64,000 nucleotides of DNA, taken from the NCBI RefSeq assembly GCF_024753285.1, contig NZ_JANUGW010000004.1, positions 62,001 through 126,000 on the forward strand, written 5' to 3'. This DNA is from Massilia pinisoli (GTDB taxonomy: Bacteria > Pseudomonadota > Gammaproteobacteria > Burkholderiales > Burkholderiaceae_D). The notes beneath the pieces were generated by a model, which searched no databases, was not told the DNA's origin, and was given only the letters and a program-made list of their open reading frames with translations. Shown here one piece after another: positions 53,558-62,391 of the stretch. The position numbers and the translations under genes are program-made. The first letter of the stretch is position 1. Every line of letters begins with the position of its first letter.

Positions 53558-55687
53558 ATGAACGGTTTCAAATTGCCTCCCTGGCTGCAGAAGATCGGTG
53601 CGCGCAGCAACGCGTTGGCGGCGCCGATCCTGATCATCCTGCTGCTGGCAATGATGATCCTGCCGCTGCCGGCGTTCGCACTGGACCTGTTTTTCAGCTT
53701 TAACATCGCGATGTCCGTGATCGTGCTGCTGACTGCGCTGTACACGGTCAAGCCGCTCGATTTCATGGCGTTCCCGGCCGTGCTGCTCGTGACCACGATG
53801 CTGCGCCTGTCGCTGAACGTGGCGTCGACGCGTGTCGTGCTGACCGAAGGCCACACGGGCGGCGCCGCGGCCGGCAAGGTGATCGAAGCGTTCGGTCACT
53901 TCCTGATCGGCGGCAACTACACGGTCGGTCTCGTCGTCTTCATCATCTTGACGATCATCAACTTCACCGTCGTGACCAAGGGCGCAGGCCGTATCGCCGA
54001 GGTGGGCGCACGCTTCGCCCTGGACGCGATGCCCGGCAAGCAGATGGCGATCGACGCCGACCTGAATGCGGGCCTCATCGGCGAGCAGGACGCCAAGCTC
54101 CGTCGTGCCGAGGTGTCCCAGGAGGCCGAATTCTACGGCGCGATGGACGGTGCGTCGAAATACGTGCGCGGCGATGCCGTGGCCGGCATCCTCGTCACCG
54201 TGATCAACGTCGTCGGCGGCCTCATCGTGGGCATGGTCCAGCACGACATGGGGTTCGCAGACGCGATCAAGAATTACACGCTGCTCGCCATCGGTGACGG
54301 CCTCGTCGCCCAGATCCCGTCACTGATCATCTCGATCGCGGCCGGTATGGTCGTGTCGCGCGTGGCGAGCGACAAGGACGTCGGCTCCCAGGTCGTCGGC
54401 CAGCTGTTCGCGAAACCGGAAGTGCTGTACATCACGGGGGGCATCCTGGGCGGCATGGGCCTGATTCCGGGCATGCCGAACCTCGTGTTCCTGCTGCTGG
54501 GCAGCTCGCTGTTCGGCGGCGGTTATCTGTTGGAAAAGCGCCGCAAGAACATGCCGCTGGAAGAACAGCAGGGCGCGGCAGGCGGTGGCGGCCCGGCGGG
54601 TACGCCCGGCGGCGGCGCGGCGGCGGCCACGACCCCGGCCGAGCAGGAAGAGGCGAGCTGGCAAGACGTCATGCCCGTCGACACCCTGGGCCTGGAAGTT
54701 GGCTACCGCCTGATCCTGCTCGTCGACAAGACGCAGAACGGCGATCTCTTGAAACGCATCAAGGGCATCCGCAAGAAATTCGCGCAGGAAGTCGGCTTCC
54801 TGGCGCCGGCCGTGCACATCCGCGATAACCTGGAGTTGAAACCGTCGGCCTACCGCATCACGCTCAAGGGCGTCGAAGTGGGCAGCGGCGAAGCGATGAA
54901 CGGCCAGTTCTTGGCGATCAATCCGGGCATGGCGAGCGGTACGTTGCCGGGTCTCGTGACGACGGATCCCGCATTCGGCTTGCCGGCCATCTGGATCGAC
55001 GCCGGCCTGAAGGACGACGCGCAGAGCATGGGCTATACGGTCGTCGATGCCAGCACCGTGATCGCCACCCACCTGAACCACCTGATCACGACGCACGCGT
55101 CGGAACTGCTGGGCCGCATGGAAGTGCAGGCGCTGCTCGACCACCTGGCCAAGGATGCACCGAAGCTGGTCGAGGACGTGGTGCCGAAGGTCGTGTCGCT
55201 GTCGACCTTGCAGAAAGTGTTGCAGAACCTGCTGCAGGAAGGCGTGCACATCCGCGACATGCGCACGATCATCGAGACACTGTCCGAGCACGGCGGCAGC
55301 ACGCAGGACCCGACCGACCTGACGTCGCTGGTGCGCGTCGCACTGGGCCGCGCCATCGTGCAGCAACTGTTCCCCGGCACGAACGAATTGTCCGTGATGA
55401 CCCTGGACAATCGCCTCGAACGCCTGCTCGTGCAGGCGCTGAACGCGGGCGGCGACGGCACGGGCATCGAACCGGGGCTGGCCGACACGATCGTCCAGCA
55501 GGCGGCCAATGCTGCGCAGCAACAAGAGGCCATGGGCCTGACGCCGGTTCTCTTGGTGCCCGGGCCGCTGCGCACGCTGTTGTCGAGGTTCCTGCGGCGG
55601 GCATTGCCGCAACTAAAAGTGCTGTCGCATTCAGAAATTCCAGAGAGCAAAACCATTCGCGTGACCAGCTTGGTAGGTGCGGCTTGA
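53558..55687 (+). CDS. flhA: Flagellar export gate protein FlhA
   Basis: A 709-residue FHIPEP-family protein: eight membrane helices in the first 330 residues with the cytoplasmic loop GAGRIAEVGARFALDAMPGKQMAIDADLNAG, then a large cytoplasmic domain that docks chaperone-substrate complexes. GGAG precedes the ATG at 53558; an in-frame ATG 48 nt upstream lacks a ribosome site and was rejected. A Gly/Ala/Pro-rich linker (about residues 330-375) is longer than in E. coli FlhA. Confidence 0.96.
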   Translation: MNGFKLPPWLQKIGARSNALAAPILIILLLAMMILPLPAFALDLFFSFNIAMSVIVLLTALYTVKPLDFMAFPAVLLVTTMLRLSLNVASTRVVLTEGHTGGAAAGKVIEAFGHFLIGGNYTVGLVVFIILTIINFTVVTKGAGRIAEVGARFALDAMPGKQMAIDADLNAGLIGEQDAKLRRAEVSQEAEFYGAMDGASKYVRGDAVAGILVTVINVVGGLIVGMVQHDMGFADAIKNYTLLAIGDGLVAQIPSLIISIAAGMVVSRVASDKDVGSQVVGQLFAKPEVLYITGGILGGMGLIPGMPNLVFLLLGSSLFGGGYLLEKRRKNMPLEEQQGAAGGGGPAGTPGGGAAAATTPAEQEEASWQDVMPVDTLGLEVGYRLILLVDKTQNGDLLKRIKGIRKKFAQEVGFLAPAVHIRDNLELKPSAYRITLKGVEVGSGEAMNGQFLAINPGMASGTLPGLVTTDPAFGLPAIWIDAGLKDDAQSMGYTVVDASTVIATHLNHLITTHASELLGRMEVQALLDHLAKDAPKLVEDVVPKVVSLSTLQKVLQNLLQEGVHIRDMRTIIETLSEHGGSTQDPTDLTSLVRVALGRAIVQQLFPGTNELSVMTLDNRLERLLVQALNAGGDGTGIEPGLADTIVQQAANAAQQQEAMGLTPVLLVPGPLRTLLSRFLRRALPQLKVLSHSEIPESKTIRVTSLVGAA

Positions 55688-55967
55688 TATCAAGAAACCT
55701 TATAAAGGGCATCCAGTGCAGTAAACGTGGTTTCCTAATCCTTTGCGACACATTATCGGTTGTTGCGCCGCAACGGGGTGGGCGCACACGGTGTTAAAAG
55801 TCAAATTGCAATGTTGATTCGTGATAACATCACGCATCCATGGATCGGGCTCGGCCATGGGGATGCATTGTGTCGCTCATTATTTCTGAGCGTTAATCGA
55901 TAACACCTCTTCGTCCATCTGCAATACGCGCTGGGATGGCACATAAGTGCGTGAGGGAAAAAGGATA
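55688..55967 (+). promoter_or_regulatory. Gap upstream of the initiating transferase gene, with shared motif
   Basis: No gene is seen in these 280 nt. AAATTGCAATGTTG at 55803-55816 matches 13 of 14 bases of the motif at 51857-51870. It again forms a short palindrome: ATGTT (55811-55815), 10 nt, AACAT (55826-55830). The AAAAAGGAT ribosome site of the next gene lies at the end. Confidence 0.45.
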
Positions 55968-57122
55968 ATGTCGGAAATTCAGTTCTTTCAGCTCGCGTCG
56001 GTCGCTTTCGCTGCAAGTCTCGTGGTCAGTCTGCTCATCGTCATGTCGCAAAAGTGGCATGGCGGGCTGTCACACGATCATGATCTGAATGGTGTGCAAA
56101 AAGTGCATACGACGGCTGTTCCACGCATCGGGGGCCTTGCCGTTCTCGCGGGCGTCGTGCTGGGATGTATCAGTTTTGGTCGCATGTACCAGGCCTCGCG
56201 GACGCCGCTGATCGGCACGGAAATGGTCTTGTTGCTCATCGCGAGCCTGCCGGCGTTCCTGGCCGGCCTCATCGAAGACTTCACCAAACGCGTGTCGGTG
56301 CGCGTGCGCCTGCTTGCGACCGCGCTGAGCGCTTTGGTCGCAAGCGCTTTGCTCGGCGCCACCCTGAGGGAACTGGATATTTGGGGTGTGGATGCGTTGC
56401 TCGCGTTTACCCCGGTTGCGCTTCTGGTGACTGCTATCGTTGTCGCCGGCGGCTCGAATGCGATCAATATCATTGATGGCTTCAACGGCCTGTCGAGCAG
56501 CACGATCGTCATCATGGCGGCAGGCCTGGCGGCGGTCGCAGTGCGTTGCGGCGACCATCTCGTCGCGGACCTCGGAATGGTGGTGATCGGCGCAACGCTG
56601 GGTTTCATGGTCCTGAATTACCCGCGCGGCAAATTGTTTCTAGGTGATGGCGGCGCATATTTCCTCGGGTTCTGGGTGTCGGAAATGGCCGTGTTGCTGC
56701 TCGTCCGTAACGCCAGCGTGAACGCCTGGCAGGTGCTCTCCATCTGTGCTTATCCGGTGATCGAGGTGTTGTTCAGCATTTATCGTCGGCGCTTCATCCA
56801 GAATGTCAGCCCGGGTGCGCCGGACGCGTTGCATCTGCATACGCTCGTGTATCGCCGTATGGTGTTCAAGTACGTCGACAAGAGTTCGCGCAATCCGTGG
56901 AAACGCAACGCCGCGGTAGCCTGCATCATCCCACCCGTCGTTGCCGTGTGCGTGGCCGCGAGCGTGCTGGTCGGGACTTCGATCGCGATGAGCATCCTGA
57001 CGGTGCTGGCTCAGGTGCTGATCTACATCGCGGTGTACGGGCGTCTCGTGCGTGGACGCTGGACGACAGCCGAGGCGGGCAGGATCGATGCCGACGTCAG
57101 CGTCAACCCCAGGTTGCGGTAA
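55968..57122 (+). CDS. Undecaprenyl-phosphate sugar-1-phosphate transferase (WecA/WbpL-like, MraY superfamily)
   Basis: A 384-residue polyprenyl-phosphate transferase with about 10-11 membrane helices. The superfamily motifs are visible: PRIGGLAVLAGV, the Mg-binding Asp in LAGLIEDFTKR, NAINIIDGFNGLSS, and KLFLGDGGAYFLGF. A His-rich loop HLHTLVYRR completes the active site. It transfers GlcNAc-1-P or a related HexNAc-1-P to undecaprenyl phosphate, starting each repeat unit. No other initiating transferase is in the window, so it probably serves the locus at 18394-51403, although it lies among flagellar genes. The ATG at 55968 follows AAGGATA; a GTG 21 nt upstream is also possible. Confidence 0.87.
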   Translation: MSEIQFFQLASVAFAASLVVSLLIVMSQKWHGGLSHDHDLNGVQKVHTTAVPRIGGLAVLAGVVLGCISFGRMYQASRTPLIGTEMVLLLIASLPAFLAGLIEDFTKRVSVRVRLLATALSALVASALLGATLRELDIWGVDALLAFTPVALLVTAIVVAGGSNAINIIDGFNGLSSSTIVIMAAGLAAVAVRCGDHLVADLGMVVIGATLGFMVLNYPRGKLFLGDGGAYFLGFWVSEMAVLLLVRNASVNAWQVLSICAYPVIEVLFSIYRRRFIQNVSPGAPDALHLHTLVYRRMVFKYVDKSSRNPWKRNAAVACIIPPVVAVCVAASVLVGTSIAMSILTVLAQVLIYIAVYGRLVRGRWTTAEAGRIDADVSVNPRLR

Positions 57123-57141
57123 CTATCTGGAAGCGAATATA

Positions 57142-57170
57142 AAAAACGGACCCTCAGCGGGTCCGTTTTT
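57142..57170. terminator. Bidirectional terminator after the transferase gene
   Basis: A 12-bp stem (57142-57153 with 57159-57170) with a 5-nt loop and A/T tracts on both sides, serving the transferase gene (+) and the small gene (-) that ends inside it. Confidence 0.85.
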
Positions 57171-57390
57171 GTATCCACCAGTGCTGGAACCATATGGCGA
57201 TCTGGAGCAGCAGGCCGGTAACGAAGAGATAGTCGGACAATATGCCCGTGCGCGCGGCTGCGGCGATGACGCCGGCCAGCAGGAAAAACGTGCGCAGAAC
57301 GGTAATACTTCGATCGATCGACTCGCAGACATGCACGAGGACGGTTTCCACGTTGGCAGCGGAATGACGCTTCGGTAATCTCAGTTTCAT
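57154..57390 (-). CDS. Small membrane protein, 78 residues
   Basis: No family is recognised. The frame has a polar head (MKLRLPKRHSAANVET) and two hydrophobic segments (TVLRTFFLLAGVIAAAA and YLFVTGLLLQIAIWF), then a basic tail (WIQKRTR). The start has AAAGG in front and the stop lies in the shared terminator hairpin, so it looks like a real gene with its own 3' end. It lies alone between the transferase gene and flhF, and is divergent from flhF. A role cannot be assigned. Confidence 0.5.
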   Translation of the reverse strand: MKLRLPKRHSAANVETVLVHVCESIDRSITVLRTFFLLAGVIAAAARTGILSDYLFVTGLLLQIAIWFQHWWIQKRTR

Positions 57391-57475
57391 TTGCCGGCCT
57401 TTCGATGTCTGACCATCTCATCAATTTCAGTTGCAGTCTAGCATGAGCTTTGGAGCAAGTCGTTACATTTGAATA

Positions 57476-57501
57476 GATTTGCAACAACTAAATTGCAAAT
57501 C
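57476..57501. promoter_or_regulatory. Perfect inverted repeat upstream of flhF
   Basis: GATTTGCAA (57476-57484) and TTGCAAATC (57493-57501) are exact inverted 9-mers with an 8-nt spacer, a typical dimeric-regulator site. It lies in the 420-nt gap between the small membrane gene and flhF. A related AATTTGCAATTTTG lies at about 51967 upstream of flhB. Confidence 0.5.
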
Positions 57502-57811
57502 ATCTAATAGATTCCGTTTTCTTCGACACTTTTGCACAATTCGCTACATTGTGCATGGCAAACTGGCAATTTGTCACGCGATTGATGATGGCCGGCGTAA
57601 CAAGCGCTGCAACTTCAAGTCCGCATCTCCTATGTCCAGCTCGGGACGTCGAGAGTTTGAGTTTGTTTGAATAGGCGGAGTTTCCCCCGCCTTTTCATCC
57701 GATCGTTTCCTGTCGGCATCGTCAATAATTCTCTCCGTGAATGGGGCATTGTGCCCGCGTGACCGGACAGCGAACCACCTGAGCGACAGCCAGCAAGAGC
57801 GGAGAAAAACG

Positions 57812-59287
57812 ATGAACGTGAAGAAATTTACAGCGGCAACTTCCCGCGAAGCCCTGCGCAAAGTGCGCGAGGCCCTGGGCCCTGACGCGGTCATCCTGTC
57901 GAACCGTCCCGTCGACGGCGTCGTCGAGATCCTGGCGCTGGACAACGACGACGTCGCCTCGCTGGCGTCGCCGTCGCCGGAATCGGAAATGGCCGCGCCG
58001 CGTCCGAACCTGCGCATGCAGGAACCGTCGTTCGACGATCTCGACGAGCCGGCACCGGTCGCACGCCCGGCAGCGCGCCCGGCGGCGCGCCCGTTCCAGG
58101 AAGCAGCGCCGGCACCGCGCGCGTTCCAGGAAGCCCCGGCCGCACGCCAGCCGCTGGATCGCCAGCAGATGAATCCGCTGTACGACATGGACGAGCCGGC
58201 CGTGCCGCCCACGTACGCCAACCGCCGCGCGCCGCAACCGGAAGCGCCCGCATTCGACATGGCCGCGATGACGGCGATGATGTCGGCCGCGATCGCCCAG
58301 GCGAAAGAATCCGCCGCCGCCGAAATGCACGGCATGATGAACGAGATCCGCGCCATGCGCGGCATGATGGAAACGCAGCTGTCCGAGCTGTCGTGGGGCA
58401 GCACCCAGCAGCGCGAACCGCAGAAGGCCGCCGTGCTGCGCGAGATGCTGGCCGCCGGCTTTTCCGCGAGCCTGTCGCGCTACCTGATCGACAAGCTGCC
58501 CGCCGGCAAGGATGCTGCCGAGTCGCTGCGCTGGGTCAAGACGGTCCTGGCACGCAACATCACGACGATGGCCGACGAGGATGCCATCCTCGACCGCGGC
58601 GGCGTGTTCGCGCTGGTCGGCCCGACCGGCGTCGGCAAGACGACGACGACTGCGAAGCTAGCCGCGCGCTGTGTGATGCGCCACGGTCCGGACAAGCTGG
58701 CGCTGATCACGACGGACGCCTATCGTATCGGCGGCCACGAGCAACTGCGCATCTACGGCAAGATCCTGGGTGTGATGGTGCACTCGGTGAAGGACGAGGC
58801 CGACCTGCGTATCGCCCTGAAGGAATTGCGCAACAAGCACACGGTGCTGATCGACACGATCGGCATGTCGCAGCGCGACCAGATGGTGACGGAGCAGGTC
58901 GCCATGCTGACGGAGTCCGGCGCCGACGTGAAACGCCTGCTGTGCCTGAACGCGACGTCGACCAACGAAACGCTGAACGAAGTCGTGCGCGCCTACCAGG
59001 GCACGGGCCTGGCCGGCGCCATCATGACCAAGATGGACGAAGCCGCGTCGATCGGCAACGTGCTGGACGTGCTCGTGCGCCAGAAGCTGAACCTGCACTA
59101 CATCTCCAACGGCCAGCGCGTGCCGGAAGACCTGCACCTGGCCGACCGCGCGATGCTCGTCGACCGCGCGTTCCGCACCAAGCGCGACGCCGCCTCCCAG
59201 ATCGCCGATGCCGACCTGCCGCTGATGATGTCCGGCCTGGGCAACCTGAACAACGACCGTTCGCTGCGCGAGGTGTATGTTGGCTAG
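57812..59287 (+). CDS. flhF: Flagellar biosynthesis SRP-type GTPase FlhF
   Basis: A 491-residue protein. The N-terminal B domain (about 1-190, Pro/Ala-rich) is followed by the NG GTPase: the P-loop GPTGVGKTTTTAKLA (about 270-285), DTIGMSQRDQ and TKMDEAASIGNVL. FlhF selects the place of flagellum assembly at the pole and works with FlhG. GGAG precedes the ATG. It overlaps flhG by 11 nt. Confidence 0.94.
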   Translation: MNVKKFTAATSREALRKVREALGPDAVILSNRPVDGVVEILALDNDDVASLASPSPESEMAAPRPNLRMQEPSFDDLDEPAPVARPAARPAARPFQEAAPAPRAFQEAPAARQPLDRQQMNPLYDMDEPAVPPTYANRRAPQPEAPAFDMAAMTAMMSAAIAQAKESAAAEMHGMMNEIRAMRGMMETQLSELSWGSTQQREPQKAAVLREMLAAGFSASLSRYLIDKLPAGKDAAESLRWVKTVLARNITTMADEDAILDRGGVFALVGPTGVGKTTTTAKLAARCVMRHGPDKLALITTDAYRIGGHEQLRIYGKILGVMVHSVKDEADLRIALKELRNKHTVLIDTIGMSQRDQMVTEQVAMLTESGADVKRLLCLNATSTNETLNEVVRAYQGTGLAGAIMTKMDEAASIGNVLDVLVRQKLNLHYISNGQRVPEDLHLADRAMLVDRAFRTKRDAASQIADADLPLMMSGLGNLNNDRSLREVYVG

Positions 59288-60086
59288 TTTCGATTTCGAC
59301 CAGGCGGAGGGCCTGCGCCGGATGCTGGCGGGCCCCAAGCCGCGCATCGTGACCTTTCTTTCCGCTACGCCCGAGGACGACAAGGGCGCCATGCTCGTCA
59401 ACCTGGGCGCCTCGCTGGCCCAGTCCGGCAACGACGTGATGATCGTCGACGCCTGCACGCGCGACTACGGCGTGGCCCAGCGCCTCGGCGTCGACCGCGG
59501 CCCGAGCCTGCTGCAGGTGGCGCGCCAGGAGTGCGCGCTGAACCAGGTGATCCATTCCGTGCCGCAGGGCTTTGCCGTCACGACGTTGGCCCGTACGCCG
59601 TGCGCGAGCGGGGACGACGCGCGCCGCTTGGCCAAGACGTTCGACGTGCTCGTCAAGCAGGCCGGCAGCATCATCATGGTCGACGGCGAATTTTCGGCGG
59701 ATGGTTCGTTCCCGGTGCCGATCATGGCGTCGTCCGAAATCGTCGTGCAGGTGTCGACGAGCGCCACGTCGATCACGAATGCCTATGCGCTGATCAAGCG
59801 CCTGTCGCAGCACCTGGGCCGCCGTCCGTTCGGCATCCTCGTCACGGGCGCGACCGAGGCCGAGGCGAAGGTCGTATACGATAATATGTCATCTGCGGCA
59901 ACTCGTTACTTGGCGGTAACGCTGACCTCGATGGGTTCCGTGCCGGCGGACGAGTATCTGCACCGCGCCGCGCGCCTCGGGCGCGCCGTCGTGGACGCAT
60001 TCCCGCTGGCCGGCGCATCGGTGGCGTTCCGCCGTCTGGCCGGGCGCTTCGCGCGCACGGGCATGCAGCAGGGCCGGGCCGCTTGA
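59277..60086 (+). CDS. flhG: FlhG-like MinD/ParA protein with degenerate P-loop
   Basis: A 269-residue protein in the place and fold of FlhG/FleN, the MinD-type ATPase that limits flagellar number. The expected deviant Walker A SGKGGVGKT is replaced by SATPEDDKG (residues 29-37), with no GK(T/S), and the usual DADLG motif is DACTRD. The remaining fold (VNLGASLAQSG, LLQVARQE, ITNAYALIKRLSQ) is kept. The sequence thus predicts weak or no ATP hydrolysis. It overlaps the 3' end of flhF; fliA follows after 30 nt. Confidence 0.85.
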   Translation: MLASFDFDQAEGLRRMLAGPKPRIVTFLSATPEDDKGAMLVNLGASLAQSGNDVMIVDACTRDYGVAQRLGVDRGPSLLQVARQECALNQVIHSVPQGFAVTTLARTPCASGDDARRLAKTFDVLVKQAGSIIMVDGEFSADGSFPVPIMASSEIVVQVSTSATSITNAYALIKRLSQHLGRRPFGILVTGATEAEAKVVYDNMSSAATRYLAVTLTSMGSVPADEYLHRAARLGRAVVDAFPLAGASVAFRRLAGRFARTGMQQGRAA

Positions 60087-60116
60087 CGCGGCATTGACTA
60101 ACGAATCACTGGAACC

Positions 60117-60836
60117 ATGTACACGGTCAAAGGGAAAGCGGACAAGAACTTTTTGCTGACGGAACACATGCCGTTGGTGAAGCGTCTCGCCCACCAGATG
60201 AAGGCCAAGCTCCCGCCGTCCGTCGAAGTCGATGACCTGGTCCAGGCAGGCATGATCGGCCTGCTCGATGCGATCAACCGCTACGAGGAAAACCACGGCG
60301 CGCAGTTCGAGACGTACGCTGTGCTGCGCATCCGCGGCGCCATGCTTGACGAGCTGCGCAGCAGCGACTGGATGCCGCGTTCCACGCGCGCCAATATGCG
60401 CAAGGTCGAGCAGGCGATGGCCACCTTGCAGCAGCAACTGGGCCGTCCGCCCAGCGAATCGGAAGTGGCGCTGTCGCTCAAGCTGCCGCTGGCCGAGTAC
60501 CAGGAATTGCTGGGCGATTCCGGCGGCCACCAGCTCCTGTATTACGAGGATTTCCACGACGAGGACGGCAACGACAGCTTCCTCGACCGCTATGCCGTCG
60601 ACGATGACGATCCGCTGAAGAGCCTGCTCGACACGGACTTCCGCCAGACCGTCATCGACGCCATCGACGCGCTGCCTCCGAGAGAGAAGATGCTGATGGG
60701 CCTGTACTACGAAGAGGAACTGAACCTCAAGGAGATCGGTGCCGTGATGGGCGTGTCGGAATCGCGCGTGTCGCAGCTGCACACGCAGGCCGTGGCGCGC
60801 CTGCGTACCTATCTGCGGGAGCGCTCGTGGACCTGA
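60117..60836 (+). CDS. fliA: RNA polymerase sigma factor for flagellar genes, FliA (sigma28)
   Basis: A 239-residue sigma factor. Region 2 (LVKRLAHQMKAKLPPSVEVDDLVQAGMIGLLDAINRYE), region 3, and region 4 with the helix-turn-helix (LNLKEIGAVMGVSESRVSQLHTQAVARLR) are complete; the first 10 residues are typical of FliA. It drives late flagellar and chemotaxis genes and is held by FlgM. Its last 10 nt overlap the start of motC. Confidence 0.95.
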   Translation: MYTVKGKADKNFLLTEHMPLVKRLAHQMKAKLPPSVEVDDLVQAGMIGLLDAINRYEENHGAQFETYAVLRIRGAMLDELRSSDWMPRSTRANMRKVEQAMATLQQQLGRPPSESEVALSLKLPLAEYQELLGDSGGHQLLYYEDFHDEDGNDSFLDRYAVDDDDPLKSLLDTDFRQTVIDAIDALPPREKMLMGLYYEEELNLKEIGAVMGVSESRVSQLHTQAVARLRTYLRERSWT

Positions 60837-61570
60837 CCAGCCTGCTCGGTCTCGCGCTGGCGCTGGCCGGCGTCTTCATCGGGCACACGCTCGACGGCGG
60901 CAAATTCTCTTCGCTGATCCAGCCGGCCGCCTTCGCCATCGTTGTCGTCGGCACGTTCGGCGCCGTGCTGCTGCAGACCAAGTCGCGGGCATTCGTGCGC
61001 GGCGTGCGCATGCTGCGCTGGGTGTTCGTCACGCCGCCCGACCGCCGCCAGGCGCTGGCCCGCGAGATCCACCTGTGGAGCCTGTCCGCGCGGCGCGACG
61101 GCCTGCTGTCGCTCGAGCAGTACATGGCGAAGGCCGATCCGTTCGTGCAGAAGGGCTTGCGGCTCGTCGTCGACGGCATCCAGCCGGACAAGCTGCGCAG
61201 CTTGCTCGACACGGAAATCAACAACTACGAATTCCGCGAGCGCCAGGCCGCCCGCATCTGGGAATCGGCGGCCGGCTATGCGCCGACGGTCGGCATCCTC
61301 GGCGCCGTGCTGGGCCTGATCAACGTGATGGAAAACCTGTCCGACCCGTCGCGCCTGGGCGCCGGCATTGCCGTCGCGTTCGTGTCGACCGTGTACGGCG
61401 TGGGCCTCGCGAACCTGTTCTTCTACCCGGTCGGCAACAAGATCAAGGGCATCGTCGCCGAGCGCGTGGCCCAGTACGAGATCCTGACCGACGTCTTCCA
61501 CGACATCGCCACGGGCGACTACACGCGCGTGATCGAAGAGCGCGTCGCCTGCCTGCTGGCGCACCATTGA
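60827..61570 (+). CDS. motC: Flagellar motor stator protein MotC (MotA family)
   Basis: A 247-residue MotA/TolQ/ExbB-type protein with two N-terminal and two C-terminal membrane helices and a long cytoplasmic loop (about 60-145) rich in Arg and Glu. The C-terminal pair has AGYAPTVGILGAVLGLINVME and GIAVAFVSTVYGVGLANLFFYPVGNKIK. It forms the proton-conducting stator with MotD. The GTG start overlaps fliA by 10 nt, which implies coupled synthesis. Confidence 0.93.
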   Translation: MDLTSLLGLALALAGVFIGHTLDGGKFSSLIQPAAFAIVVVGTFGAVLLQTKSRAFVRGVRMLRWVFVTPPDRRQALAREIHLWSLSARRDGLLSLEQYMAKADPFVQKGLRLVVDGIQPDKLRSLLDTEINNYEFRERQAARIWESAAGYAPTVGILGAVLGLINVMENLSDPSRLGAGIAVAFVSTVYGVGLANLFFYPVGNKIKGIVAERVAQYEILTDVFHDIATGDYTRVIEERVACLLAHH

Positions 61571-61580
61571 CGGGCCGTCC

Positions 61581-62315
61581 ATGGCGCGCCGCAGACCGTA
61601 CGAGCAGGACACCGAGAACCACGAACGCTGGCTCATTTCCTACGCCGACTTCATTACCTTGCTGTTCGCGTTCTTCGTCGTGATGTACGCGGTGTCGGTC
61701 GTGAACATCGGCAAGTACACGGTGCTGTCGGAAGCGCTCGGCGACGCCTTCGGCGGGCGCGGCGCGGCGAACCGGACGAACACCATGGTCGAGGTCGACA
61801 CGTTGCCGCTGTCGAACATCCTCGCCCACAAGCGGGCGGAGGCCGCCAAGCGCGACCGCGAGCGCCTCGACCTGCTGGCGAAGAAGCTCGACAGCATCCT
61901 GAAACCCCTCGTCAACAGTGGCAAGGTGCGCGTGACGCAGACGGCGCGCGGCATCACGCTCGAGATCAACGCCAGCGTCCTGTTCGACGAGGGCGACGCC
62001 GCGCTGACACCGCCCGCGCAGGAGACCTTGCGCACGGTCGCCGGGCTGCTCAAGGACGATACGCACGGGATCGAGGTCGAAGGGTTCACGGACGACACGC
62101 CGATCGGCAACCCGGCGTTCGCGTCGAACTGGGAATTGTCGGCCGTGCGGGCCACGACCGTCGTGCGCCTGTTCGCGGCCAGCGGCGTGGCCGAGGCGCG
62201 CCTGGCCGCCGTCGGGCGCGGCGCCAACCGGCCGGTGGCGTCCAACGGCGATCCGGTCGGGCGCGCGCGCAACCGGCGCGTGGCCATCACCATCCTGTCC
62301 GGCGCCGGCGCGTAG
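61581..62315 (+). CDS. motD: Flagellar motor stator protein MotD (MotB family)
   Basis: A 244-residue protein with a short basic head, one membrane helix with the essential Asp in SYADFITLLFAFFVVMYA, and a C-terminal OmpA-like peptidoglycan-binding domain (INASVLFDEGDAALTPPA, EGFTDDTPIGN, GRARNRRVAITI). It couples proton flow to the cell wall together with MotC. It follows motC after 10 nt. Confidence 0.94.
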   Translation: MARRRPYEQDTENHERWLISYADFITLLFAFFVVMYAVSVVNIGKYTVLSEALGDAFGGRGAANRTNTMVEVDTLPLSNILAHKRAEAAKRDRERLDLLAKKLDSILKPLVNSGKVRVTQTARGITLEINASVLFDEGDAALTPPAQETLRTVAGLLKDDTHGIEVEGFTDDTPIGNPAFASNWELSAVRATTVVRLFAASGVAEARLAAVGRGANRPVASNGDPVGRARNRRVAITILSGAGA

Positions 62316-62391
62316 CGGTCGCGCGTGCGCGAGGGGCGCACGGTACAATCGTTCCAACCCGACGGCGGCGTCGATGGAACGAGGAGAGCGG

